Below, piece after piece: positions 45,856-55,974 of a DNA stretch of 64,000 nt (position 1 is its first letter; every line of letters starts with the position of its first letter). Below the pieces are notes generated by a model that worked only from the letters and a program-made list of their open reading frames with translations, was not told where the DNA came from and searched no databases. Position numbers and translations under genes: made by a program. Origin of the DNA: Stomoxys calcitrans (lineage: Eukaryota; Arthropoda; Insecta; Diptera; Muscidae). The stretch lies in assembly GCF_963082655.1 (NCBI RefSeq), contig NC_081556.1, forward strand, positions 68,991,227-69,055,226. The letters run 5' to 3'.

Positions 45856-46456
45856 AAGGGTGATTTTTTTGAGGTTAGGATTTTCATGCATTAGTATTTG
45901 ACAGATCACGTGGGATTTCAGACATGGTGTCAAAGAGAAAGATGCTCAGTATGCTTTGACATTTCATCATGAATAGACTTACTAACGAGCAACGCTTGCA
46001 AATCATTGAATTTTATTACCAAAATCAGTGTTCGGTTCGAAATGTGTTCATTCACCGTAACGTTGCGTCCAACAGCATCTTTGAAAAAATACGGTCCAAT
46101 GATTCCACCAGCGTACAAACCACACCAAACAGTGCATTTTTCGGGATGCATGGGCAGTTCTTGAACGGCTTCTGGTTGCTCTTCACTTCAAATGCGGCAA
46201 TTTTGCTTATTTACGTAGCCATTCAACCAGAAATGAGCCTCATCGCTGAACAAAATTTGTCAAAATTTGAACACATTTCGAACCGAATTTTGGTAATAAA
46301 ATTCAATGATTTGCAAGCGTTGCTCGTTAGTAAGTCTATTCATGATGAAATGTCAAAGCATACTGAGCATCTTTCTCTTTGACACCATGTCTGAAATCCC
46401 ACGTGATCTGTCAAATACTAATGCATGAAAATCCTAACCTCAAAAAAATCACCCTT
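45856..46456 (-). mobile_element. Foldback mariner derivative (M3)
   Basis: 601 bp flanked by TA (45854-45855, 46457-46458). Both ends are inverted copies, about 185-195 bp long, of one transposon 5' end: AAGGGTGATTTTTTTGAGG through MNRLTNEQRLQIIEFYYQNQ, the start of the HTH region. The centre, read on the minus strand, encodes EAHFWLNGYVNKQNCR, MHPEKCTVWCGLYAGGIIG and FFKDAVGRNVTV, a catalytic-core fragment including the first Asp. The natural 3' end is replaced by an inverted 5' end. It is non-autonomous, and M4 is its twin in the other orientation. Confidence 0.88.
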
Positions 46457-46461
46457 TAAAT

Positions 46462-46520
46462 AACTTAAAATTTTCTTTACGAGCTTGTTAGTTTTTAGAG
46501 CGCACAACGAGCCGATCTTC
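46462..46520 (+). repeat. LINE family L 3' UTR scrap
   Basis: ACTTAAAATTTTCTTTACG and TTTTTAGAGCGCACAACGAG mirror 45780-45834. The rest of the 3' UTR is missing. Confidence 0.65.
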
Positions 46521-46593
46521 TTTGAGTTGAAGTTGAAAAAATGGCTCCAGAACAAAAAGAAAAACAGCACGTAAAGCTCTTTCAATTCAGGAA

Positions 46594-47572
46594 CAGTTGT
46601 TGGAAGTGATATCAAAACACCACGTGCAAAATTTTAGTCAAATCGGACGAGAATTGCGCCCTCTAGAGGCTCAAGAAGTCAAGACCCAAGATTGGTTTTT
46701 ATGGTATCTATATCAAAACATGGGCCGACTTGGCCCATTTACAATCCTAACCGACCTACACTAATAAGAGGTAAAGGGTGATTTTTTTGAGGTTAGGATT
46801 TTCATGCATTAGTATTTGACAGATCACGTGGGATTTCAGACATGGTGTCAAAGAGAAAGATGCTGAGTATGCTTTGACATTTCATCATGAATAGACTTAC
46901 TAACGAGCAACGCTTGCAAATCATTGAATTTTATTACCAAAATCAGTGTTCGGTTCGAAATGTGTTCATTCATGTGTTCAGCGATGAGGCTCATTTCTGG
47001 TTGAATGGCTACATAAATAAGCAAAATTGCCGCATTTGGAGTGAAGAGCAACCAGAAGCCGTTCAAGAACTGCCCATGCATCCCGAAAAATGCACTGTTT
47101 GTTGTGGTTTGTACGCTGGTGGAATCATTGGACCGTATTTTTTCAAAGATGCTGTTGGACGCAACGTTACGGTGAATGAGCACATTTCGAACCGAATACT
47201 GATTTTGGTAATAAAATTCAATGATTTGCAAGCGTTGCTCGTTAGTAAGTCTATTCATGATGAAATGTCAAAGCATACTGAGCATCTTTCTCTTTGACAC
47301 CATGTCTGAAATCCCACGTGATCTGTCAAATACTAATGCATGAAAATCCTAACCTCAAAAAAATCACCCTTTATTTGTGCAAAATTTCAAGCTCTACTCC
47401 TTCAAAAGCTAGAGTGCTTTCGACAGACAGACGGACGGACAGACATGGCTAGTCCGACTTCAAATGTCACGACTATCAAGAATATATATAATTTATGGGG
47501 TCTCAGACGCATATTTCGAGGTGTTACAAACAGAATGACGAAATTAGTATACCCCCATCCTATGGTGGAGGG
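46594..47572 (+). mobile_element. HINE family A copy split by mariner M4
   Basis: Left part 46594-46771 ends ...CTACACTAATAAGAGG. The right part starts after M4 with TATTTGTGCAAAATTTC and carries the core GACAGACAGACGGACGGAC and the tail TATGGTGGAGGG. Joined at the TA, the two parts match the uninterrupted wording of other copies. The head is missing. Confidence 0.85.
46774..47371 (+). mobile_element. Foldback mariner derivative (M4)
   Basis: 598 bp flanked by TA (46772-46773, 47372-47373). The inverted arms are about 195 bp (46774-46968 and 47177-47371) and nearly identical. The centre encodes SDEAHFWLNGYINKQNCRIW, MHPEKCTVCCGLYAGG and FFKDAVGRNVTV on the plus strand. A 136-codon frame (46887-47297) is open from the HTH start through the catalytic fragment into the inverted arm. 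It lacks the second and third catalytic residues, so it cannot be an active transposase. It sits inside a HINE copy. Confidence 0.9.
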
Positions 47573-47885
47573 CCAGAAGTAAGACAAAATCTACAAAACA
47601 TTGGATTCGATAGGAAGTGCAAGTTATTACGCTTTATGAAGATTTTCTCATCTGCTATGAAAGAAATTGCCATTAGTTCATATACTTAAAGTGGGTATGT
47701 AAATTTCCTAAAGAATTTTCCCTACAACCAGTTTTAAAAAAAATTAACTCAATTTAAAAAATACTCCCGATAGGAAAATAACATCCTAAATTGTAATCTA
47801 GGCAATTTTTTACTGAAGCTTATTACCATGTCAGTATAAAGTCTACGATATTGTAAAAGCAAGTCTAATATAAAAATTTTTTAGT
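47573..47885. other. AT-rich unique DNA
   Basis: Nothing is recognised. Confidence 0.4.
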
Positions 47886-47889
47886 GCGT

Positions 47890-48115
47890 AATGAATTATG
47901 GTATGCAAACGTGGCCCGGTGAGCCAAACGGCGAAAACAAAAACGAAGTTGACCACTTTTCATTTCTTTAACCCTCAAGGGGCTATAACTGAACCGATTT
48001 GCAAGATTTAAGAATCTGGAGAGCTTTGGGGTTCTATTCAAAACAGAACGGATTTTTCCTATTTCATAAGGCTTCGTCTTTGGGCCAAAAAAATGTCTGA
48101 ATTTGAAGATCATCG
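47890..48115 (-). repeat. Low-copy repeat F
   Basis: On the minus strand AGTTATAGCCCCTTGAGG and AAAAGTGGTCAACT match 14378-14425. Weaker similarity continues upstream (AATCCGTTCTGTTTT). Nature unknown. Confidence 0.45.
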
Positions 48116-48155
48116 GATAAACATTGCGTACAGACGCAATTTTTATCCGATATTT

Positions 48156-48940
48156 GTTATACCCTCCACCATAGGATGGGGTATACTAATGTCGTCATTC
48201 TGTTTGCAACTCCTCGAAATATTCGCCAGAGACCCCATAAAGTATATATATTTTAGATCGCTATGACATTTTATGTCGATCTAACCATGTCCATCCGTCT
48301 GTTCGTCCGTCCGTCCATCCGTCTGTCTGTCGAAGGCACGCTAACTTTCGGAGGAGTAGAGCTAGCCGCTCGAAATTTTGCACAAATACTTCTTATTAGT
48401 GTATGTCAGTTGGGATTGTAAATGGGCCAAATCGGATTATGTTTTGATATAGCTGTCATATAAACCGATCTTGGGTCTTGATTTCTTGAGCCTCTAGAGA
48501 GCACAATTCTGGTCCGATTTGACTGAAATTTTGCACGTGGTGTTTTGGTATCACTTCTAACAACTGAGCTAAGTATGCTTCAAATCGGTTCATAAACTGA
48601 TATAGCTGTCATATAAACCGATCAGGGGTCTTGACTTCTTTATCTTCTAGAAGGCACAATTCTTATCTGATTTGCCTGAAATTTTGCACGACGTGTTTCG
48701 CTATGACTTCCAACAACTGTGCTAAGTATGGTGCAAGTCGGTCCATAACCTGATATAGCTGCCATATAAACCCATCTTGGATCTTGAATTCTTGAGGCAC
48801 TAGAGCGCGCAATTCTTATCTGATTTGGCTGAAATAGACGTGCATGACGTGTCTTGTCATGACTTTCAACAACTGTGCCAAATATGGTTCAAATTAGTCT
48901 ATAACCTGAAATAGCTGTCATATAAACCGATCTGGGATCT
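48156..48940 (-). mobile_element. HINE family A copy, head missing
   Basis: Tail TATACCCTCCACCATAGG, core CGTCCGTCCGTCCATCCGTC near 48306 and four modules. It is cut at about 48940 and followed by a family C tail in the opposite sense. Confidence 0.83.
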
Positions 48941-49015
48941 TTCCTTTTGGATGTTACAAAGAAATGCACTAAGATATAATACCCTGTGCCACATTAGTTG
49001 TGTAGAGTATAAAAA
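48941..49015 (+). repeat. HINE family C tail fragment
   Basis: TTGGATGTTACAAAGAAATG, CCCTGTGCCACATTAG and GTGTAGAGTATAAAAATG match the tails at 2040-2113 and 59140-59216. Confidence 0.65.
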
Positions 49016-49361
49016 TGTGATAAGGTTATTTGATGGCATGCACAACCATCATAGTCCGAAAACATTTTTAATTTATTTATCCACCACAATGCAAACTTTA
49101 TTCTTCTAAATGGCATGTTGATTGATGGACAAATTTGCATATACTTCTGAGGGGTAGGAGTCCGAATTAGCTGTGGAGATGCACCAAAAGATCATGCACT
49201 AGACATAGGGGTCTGGACACAAACTCCAGAAAATATCATGGTCTGTTTGTTTACGAGGAAGACAAATGTGGGCCAATTTTATGTGTAACAGAATGTTTTT
49301 TGCTCAAATACTAATAACAATAACTCGCCTTGTTGTGAGTTATCGGCGCCTTTAAATAACC
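49016..49361. other. No gene recognised
   Basis: Moderately AT-rich DNA; nothing is recognised. Confidence 0.4.
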
Positions 49362-49490
49362 AATGGTCATGACGTTCTCGCGGCTATCAGTTCTGTGCAC
49401 CGGAACGAGATTGCTGACCTATCTGAACTTGACGAGGATCACTAGCTCCACATACTAATGTGGTTAAAACAACAACAACTCTGTGAACGG
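49362..49490 (+). repeat. (AAC)n-tailed retroelement 3' end
   Basis: CGGAACGAGATTGCTGACC and CGAGGATCACTAGCTCC are followed by AAAACAACAACAAC at 49475-49489. It is the plus-strand counterpart of the (TTG)n-started fragments elsewhere. Confidence 0.5.
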
Positions 49491-49800
49491 GCCGTAGGCT
49501 CAAAATGGGGCCTGAATCAGAGGATATTAAACTGGCTCTTCAAGAGCATGATTAGACCAATACTAATTTACGTACAATAGTTTGGTTGAGGGCGATGAAG
49601 AAAAAGTGCAACATAAGGAAATTACCATGGATTCAATGAACATGTTGTTTTGGGATGATGAGGACCATACCAGGGAACTAGAGATTATTCTAGATATCCA
49701 TCCCATAGACATATAGATTTAGTATGAGGCAACCAATGCGGTTTCGAGACTTAAGGCGATGGCGGTATAGATAAATGGTAGGAGTAATTCATACCATCGC
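49491..49800 (+). pseudogene. LINE family L fragment, RT C-terminus
   Basis: It encodes RILNWLFKSMIRPILIY and RAMKKKCNIRKL (thumb region), then ILDIHPIDI and YEATNAVSRLKAMA. The last part matches the start of the relic at 39335. Stops and frameshifts are present. The RNase H part is missing. Confidence 0.72.
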
Positions 49801-49811
49801 GGTATAATTTG

Positions 49812-49856
49812 TGTATTTGTTTTGTAAAAGATATACTCTTTTACAAAACAAATACA
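49812..49856. repeat. Perfect 20-bp hairpin
   Basis: TGTATTTGTTTTGTAAAAGA at 49812-49831 is perfectly mirrored at 49837-49856 around the loop TATAC. It lies at the right end of the LINE fragment. Confidence 0.95.
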
Positions 49857-50100
49857 GAATTTTGCTATGACTTTTTTCATAAATTTTCATTGACGAAACT
49901 AATTTAGTTTTCTAGGAATTTCTAGCACGCATTAAAAACAGAATTTATTTGTGTGTAGTCAATTGTTCATGATTAAATTCATATTTTTCATAAATCATAC
50001 ACAATAATCGTAATTCAACATTTTTTAACAGGATTTCAGCAAAGTAGATGACAACTTCTTCGATATGTGTGAATTTCCCTCCAAACATTTTCTATCGTCA

Positions 50101-50384
50101 CATGGACCGATATGGCCCATTTACAATAGCAACCGACCTACACTAATAAGAAGTATTTGTGCAAAATTTCAAGCGGCTAGCTTTACTCCTTCGGAAGTTA
50201 GCGTGCTTTGACAGACAGACGGACGTACGGACGGACAGACGGACGGACATGGCTAGATCGACATAAAATGTCACGACGATCAAGAATATATATACTTTAT
50301 GGGGTCTCATACGAATATTTCGAGTAGTTACAAACAGAATGACGAAATTAGTATACCCCCCATCTTATGGTGGAGGGTATAAAA
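50101..50384 (+). mobile_element. HINE family A tail half
   Basis: It starts in the last module (CATGGACCGATATGGCCC). The core near 50210-50250 has GACGGACGTACGGACGGAC and the end is TTATGGTGGAGGGTATAA. The head half is missing. Confidence 0.83.
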
Positions 50385-50529
50385 ATGTGGTTAGATGTTA
50401 CAGATGAACACAAAAAATAAAACAAGTGTGACTATAAAACCAATTAAAGATTTAGAAGGAAATTCAATAAATTGTTGTGGCCGTCTGCTTTGGTTTTTAA
50501 AGGTGAATATTTCGAAAAGAAATGTAATT

Positions 50530-51470
50530 GTATACTGATTTCGTCATTCTGTTTGTAACTACTCGAAATGTTCGTCTGAGACCCCATAAATATATATATA
50601 TTCTTGATCGCCGTGACATTTTATGTCGATCTAGCCATGTCCGTCGGTCTTTTGACCGACTAGCTGCTTGTAATTTTGCACAATTACTTTATATTAGTGT
50701 AGGTCGGTTGGGATTGTAAATGGGTCGTATTGGTCCATGTTTTGATATAGCTGCCATATAAACCGATCTTGAATCTTGACATTTTGAGCCACTAGAGGGC
50801 GCTATTCTTATCCGATTTGAATGAAATTTTGAAATTTTTGTTATGATATCCAACAACTGTGCCAAGTATGGTTCAAATCGGTGCATAATTTGATATAGCT
50901 GTCATATAAACCGATCTGGGAACTTGACTTCTTGAGCTTCTAGAGGGCGCAATTTCTATCTGATTTGGCTGAAATTTTGCATGCCATGTTTTATTACGCC
51001 TTTCAACAGCTGTGCCTAGTATAGTTCAAATCGGTTCATAACCTGATATAGCTGCCATATAAACCGATCTGGGATCTTGACTTTTCGAGCCTCTAGAGGT
51101 CGCAATTATTATTCGATTTGCCAGAAGTTTTGTACGACAGATGCTCTCATGACCATCAACATACGTGTTTATTATGATCTGAATCGGTCTATAGCCTGAT
51201 ACAGCTCCCATATAAATCTTTCTCTCTATTTTACTTCTTGAATCCCCAAATTGCGCAATTCTTATTAGAATTGGCTGACATTTTACATGGGTCTCCAACA
51301 TATAATTTAATTGTGGTGCGAACTGGACCATATCTTGATATCGCTCTAATAGCAGAGCAAATCTTTTCTTTTATCCTTTTCTTGCCTAAGTAGAGATGCC
51401 GGGAAAAGAACTCGACAAATGCGATCCATGCGATATAAGGTTCGGCCCGGCCAAACTTAGGATCATTTGA
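50530..51470 (-). mobile_element. HINE family A copy, arms lost
   Basis: It begins just inside the tail (GTATACTGATTTCGTCATTC) and ends at the head with TTCGGCCCGGCCAAAC. The (GTCY)n core is almost gone (CCGTCGGTC at 50640). The head arm is also deleted (CGATCCATGCGATATAAG). Four modules are present. Confidence 0.8.
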
Positions 51471-51625
51471 GACATTTTATTGGGAAAATCCTAATTTCGG
51501 TTAATATAATCAAAACCACAAGTAACCATGGGTTTTAGCAGCAGATAAAATCCAAAGTGTTTAACAGAAGGGTAAAAACCCGTCAAAGGATACATATAAT
51601 AACTAATCTTTAAAGTAAATACATT

Positions 51626-52275
51626 GTTATACCCTCCACCATAGGATGGGGGTATACTAATTTCGTCATTCTGTTTGTAACTCCTCGAAATATTCGTCTA
51701 AGACCCCATTAAGTATATATATTCTTGTTCGTCATGACATTTTAAGCCGAACTAGCCATGTACGTCCGTCTGTCTGTCGAAAGCCTGTCTTGATATAGCT
51801 ACCATATAAACCGATCTGGGATCTCGACTTCTTGAGCAGCTAAAGGGCACAATTCTTATACGATTTGGCTGAAATTTTGCATGAGGTATTTTATTATGAC
51901 TTCCAATAACTGTGCTGAGTATGATTGGTACATAACCTGATATAGCTGCCATATTAATCGATCTGGGGTCTTGACTTCTTGAGCCACTAGAGGACGCAAT
52001 TATTATCCGATTTGGCTGAAATTTTGCATGAGGTGTTTTGTTATGATTTTCAACAATTGTATTTAAAATGGTTCAAATCGGTTCTTAACCTGGTATAGTT
52101 GCCATATAAACCGATGTATGGTCTTGACTTCTTGAGCCACTAGAGGGCGCAATTATTATCCTATTTAGCTGAAATTTAGCATGTGATGATAGTCAACAGC
52201 TGTGCTAAAAATAGTTCAAATCGGTACATAACCTGATATAGCTGCCAAATAAACCGATATGGGATCTTATTTTAG
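51626..52275 (-). mobile_element. HINE family A copy, head missing
   Basis: Tail TATACCCTCCACCATAGG is intact and the core is short (CGTCCGTCTGTCTGTC near 51763). A deletion after GAAAGC joins the core to the second module. Three modules follow. Confidence 0.82.
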
Positions 52276-53470
52276 ATAATTTGTTTATAAGTGCAACTTG
52301 AAAGTGATATGCAAGTTTTATAATGCGATCAAATTTGAACTTTTGTTCGACTAAAACTATAAATTTATGATCATTGTTTAAATTTTTCCTTTTTGATTAA
52401 GCGCAAATTTAATACATGTAAACAATAAAATCAAAATAAAATGAAAATTTTCTAAATAAATAATACTATATAATACTATATACTATATAAACTATAATGT
52501 ATTACAAATGCATAAGCTTTGCGTAAAGTATTCCTTGGAACTTTTATTTCTACTATCTAACACAAACAAAAACAAAACCTAACTTTTATTTATTCTGCTT
52601 ATACCTCATACGCTGAAATTAATTTTCATAATATAGAAAAAATGGAATTATATATACAAAATAAGAAATACATCACAATTTTTAAATTTTTGTGCAACAA
52701 ACTAATGGTTATCATGCGACAAATTTGTACGAAATTAGTATTAAGACGCATAACAACTTTTCTTAAATTGAGTTCATATATTCCAACTTATTGAAAAATT
52801 GAACTTGATTTTACTGCACTTGCATATACCTAAAATAAGGAATTTTGTATACCAAACGGGACAAAAAAAAAATCGTAAACGCCACATCATTGTCAATTTG
52901 ATTTCCATATAGTTAAATTTTCATTCGTTAGGGGTTCACTTTTTTGAGTGTAATGAGTTTTTAGAAACTTTGAATTCTGCATTCTATTTAATTATATTTT
53001 TTCAAGAACGAACAAGTAGAAACGTCCAGAATAAAAGTAATAAGCTACTAGCCGGCCCGGTGTGCTTCGCTACACCCTAAAGAGGGTACTTAAAATTAAA
53101 TGCTTCTTTAAATGTAAGTCACAGGTACCTAGAGCCATGGGTCGTTCTCTGATCTTCGTTACTTTATTTGTTTATCGTATGTGTTATTCAAATATATACT
53201 CTATCGTATAATAAAGTTTTAAATGTTGTTCAAAACTTGGGAGTATGATTTGTACTCTACTAGCAAGTACCTTGCGGTGATTTCGTTACACTAAAGTTAC
53301 ACTTATACACAACAACATTGCAATTTTGCCCCAATTTTTTCAAAGTGCTGCGCTTTTTACATTTTTTTCGTATGCGAAACTTAAAAAGCAAAAAACAAAA
53401 ATTATATTTGAATATATTTTTCAAAAATGGGTTCAGTTCGCATAATGTTTTAAGCTCGATGATAAGATGC
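52276..53470. other. AT-rich unique DNA
   Basis: No gene is recognised. A GC-rich island AGCCGGCCCGGTGTGCTTCG at 53050 contrasts with its surroundings and may be the edge of an unidentified repeat. Confidence 0.4.
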
Positions 53471-53471
53471 C

Positions 53472-53680
53472 CCGTTTTTATTTTGTGAGTCCAAACGGCG
53501 TGCCGCTTAGCGACACCACTTGGTAGAGAGGCTTTAACATCGCATGATACCTCACAAATGTATCCAGTATTAGTAAGGGAAAAATCACCGCTGAAAAATT
53601 TTCTGATATTCATGCCGGAACTTGAACCCGGCTTCATAGGTGGACATGACAACCTTTGCGCCACGTTGGCATCTAGTTTT
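53472..53680 (-). mobile_element. tRNA-derived SINE copy
   Basis: On the minus strand: A box region GTGGCGCAAAGGTTGTCATG, B box GGGTTCAAGTTCC, then body TTTTCAGCGGTGATTTTTCC and GGTGTCGCTAAGCGGCACGC. An 8-10 bp segment before the B box is deleted compared with the copy at 62916. The open frame of 134 codons overlapping it is incidental. Confidence 0.78.
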
Positions 53681-54475
53681 GGTTATATAAAATTACTGTA
53701 GTGTTTAAAATTACAAACTATGAAACTTAGGTGCCATCTTTGTGTTGTTTACAATCAAGCGGACTTGCCAGCTTATTGGCAAATAAAGCTCTCTTTCTTA
53801 AAATGCTTTGTATGTTAACGTTGATCAACACTAGCACTCATCCGAAGAAATAAAATTATAATAAAACAAAAAATAAATAATACATCACGGAGTTCATAAT
53901 TGTTATTTATCGTATGAAGACACCATATGTTTTCTATTTTACACGCTTACCAACAATGTCATTAATAAACGGCGATAAAAGACGAGAATATGCCAAGCCA
54001 CTTCGTAAGCATATTTTCCCCATTCAAAACAAGCGAGAATATAAAACGAATCTATTGCAGGGTTTTCTCTTAGTTTTTCTTTTGCAGTGCATTGTCTCCA
54101 TTTTATTGTTAATTAAAATCATCTTACGATTTTATAGATAATCACTAGCCATTAGTTTGAATTGTATTTTCTTGTTTACCTCATTTCAAGATGCCAAGAT
54201 TTTGTAGTTCTGTTTATTACCTTTGCCACCGTTTTCATTATCACCCATAATTGTTAGTTTTCAGATGGTGCTGCTGCAACGTGATGCACTTCTTTCTTAT
54301 TTAATTGTTGTTGCCGTTGCTGCCAACTCCTTTACAGTTTTTAAATTTGATGAATAATTAAAATCCCAGTAGTATACAGGAGCTTCATTCAGATTAAGAT
54401 GAGTAGGAGTAGATTCTTTATCACAATGTGAGCGTATAACAATCACTTCAAATATGTTAAAAACCTTTTAAACAT
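53681..54475. other. AT-rich unique DNA with a small membrane-like frame
   Basis: At 53914-54141 the plus strand is open for 75 codons from an ATG. The C-terminal part (FLLVFLLQCIVSILLLIKII) would be a membrane helix preceded by a basic stretch. No family is recognised, and AT-rich DNA often gives such frames by chance. Otherwise nothing is seen. Confidence 0.25.
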
Positions 54476-54477
54476 AA

Positions 54478-54860
54478 TGTCCATTATATGAGCTTAAGAA
54501 ATTAAGCGGATCGGTCTGTGAGGCAGGCGCCTATCACATATCAAAATATGAATCAATTTGGTTCATATGAGTATCGATAGGTCTAAAAGAAATTAGCGTT
54601 CTAAGTACCAATGAAATAATATGAAAACTATATATAGCCTTACATTTGGTCATTATTTCCAAACATGATCTAATCTGGAGCATATTCTGTGCATTCACGT
54701 TTAGAAGTAAAATTAGTTGTCATCGGATTCGGTGAAAGGTTTTATTGTTGTGAGACGTAGAAATTCATTTGGACAAGCATGCAAAAATGATCAGAATCGA
54801 AACATATCGGAATACAATTTTTAGATGCGCTAAATCGGTATTAATTTCCACTATGCACCT
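54478..54860 (+). repeat. Degenerate HINE-like fragment
   Basis: TATGAGCTTAAGAAATTAAG, GGATCGGTCTGTGAGGC and ATCATAT-type module scraps suggest a very old copy. No ends are seen. Confidence 0.4.
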
Positions 54861-55081
54861 CACCCCCAGAACCCCGTAATTTAATATACATACATTGGGC
54901 ATTTTTTGTTTGAATTTAACTTAACATAGTCAAAGATCTCTGGGCTAAACATTTGCAACTTTAGTAATTGCCTTAATGTAAATTTACTCCTACAAAATTT
55001 GTTTGGGGATGAAAGGCACATTTCTGATTTGTTTACATTAAATTTGTTTTCTTGTTTTATAGTGCTTGCAAAATCCTTCAA

Positions 55082-55285
55082 AAGAATAAAATCGGATAAT
55101 AATTGCGCTTTCTAGAGGCTCAAGTAGTATAATCTGGAGATTTGACCCATTTACAATCCCAACTGACCTACATCGATAAGAAGTTATTGTGCAAAATTTC
55201 AAGAGCCTAGCTTTACTCCTTCGAAAGTTATCGAAAGACGGACGGACGGATGAATGGATATGGCTAAATCGACTTAAAATGTCGT
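55082..55285 (+). repeat. HINE family A fragment
   Basis: AAATCGGATAATAATTGCGC, then TTTACTCCTTCGAAAGTTA, core GACGGACGGACGGATG and GACTTAAAATGTCGTG. It stops there and joins an oppositely oriented copy. Confidence 0.75.
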
Positions 55286-55729
55286 GTCCCATATAAACCG
55301 ATCTCCCGATTTAACTTCTTGAGCCTCTGGTAGACACTATTTGCATCCGATTTTGCACAGTGTGTTCTGTTATGACTTGCAACAACTGCGCCAGGTACGG
55401 TCCAAATCGGTCTACAACTAGATATAGCTCCCATATAAACCGATCTCCCGATTTAACTTCGTGAGTCCTTACAAGGCGCAATATTTGTCCGATTTGGCTG
55501 AAATTTTGAATGAGATATTCTGTAATGACTTCCAACAACTGTGCCAATTACGATCCAAGTCAGTTTATAACCCAATTTAGCAGCATTAATTTTTACTGAC
55601 AAAAGTTTGCTATGTAGAGTAAAATTATGCAATTCATCTAAATTTATTTTATATACATTTTTAGAAGAATCCATGGTGGTGCGTTCCCAAGATTCGACCC
55701 GGACGAACATAGCCCGCTTTTACTTGTTT
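55286..55729 (-). mobile_element. HINE family A copy, tail missing
   Basis: Two modules, then the head CATGGTGGTGCGTTCC, AGATTCGACCCGGACG and GCCCGCTTTTACTTG. It is joined in inverted order to 55082-55285. Confidence 0.78.
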
Positions 55730-55970
55730 ATTTCTTAATTTCTGCACAACAAGAAAACATCTTATAAATTACAGTGCAGTTTTCCAAATATGGTTACAAA
55801 TCCATCATAAGTAAATATGAAGGAACAAGAATCTGATAAAAAAAAAAATAAATCTATGTATAAATACAATTTTGGCTTTAATAACATTTTGATACAAATA
55901 ACGTTTTTTTGTAAAAAATTAAACATCAAACCGATGGCTTTGGTTCAGGCACATGCTCCTGCAGAGACAA
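55730..55970. other. AT-rich DNA
   Basis: Nothing is recognised. Confidence 0.4.
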
Positions 55971-55974
55971 GGAA

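Noticed and set aside
45969..47297. Four open frames of 73-137 codons in M3 and M4 as functional transposases
   Set aside because: They join the HTH start to a catalytic fragment and antisense arm, and lack the second and third catalytic residues.
45856..47371. Site-specific inversion switch at M3/M4
   Set aside because: Opposite core orientation is fully explained by two independent insertions of an element with near-identical ends; no recombinase is seen.
53260..53664. Open frame of 134 codons on the minus strand
   Set aside because: It overlaps the SINE and adjacent AT-rich DNA and has no domain.
53914..54141. Small membrane protein gene
   Set aside because: Only a hydrophobic stretch in AT-rich DNA supports it, and no family is recognised. 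Kept only as a remark in the region entry.
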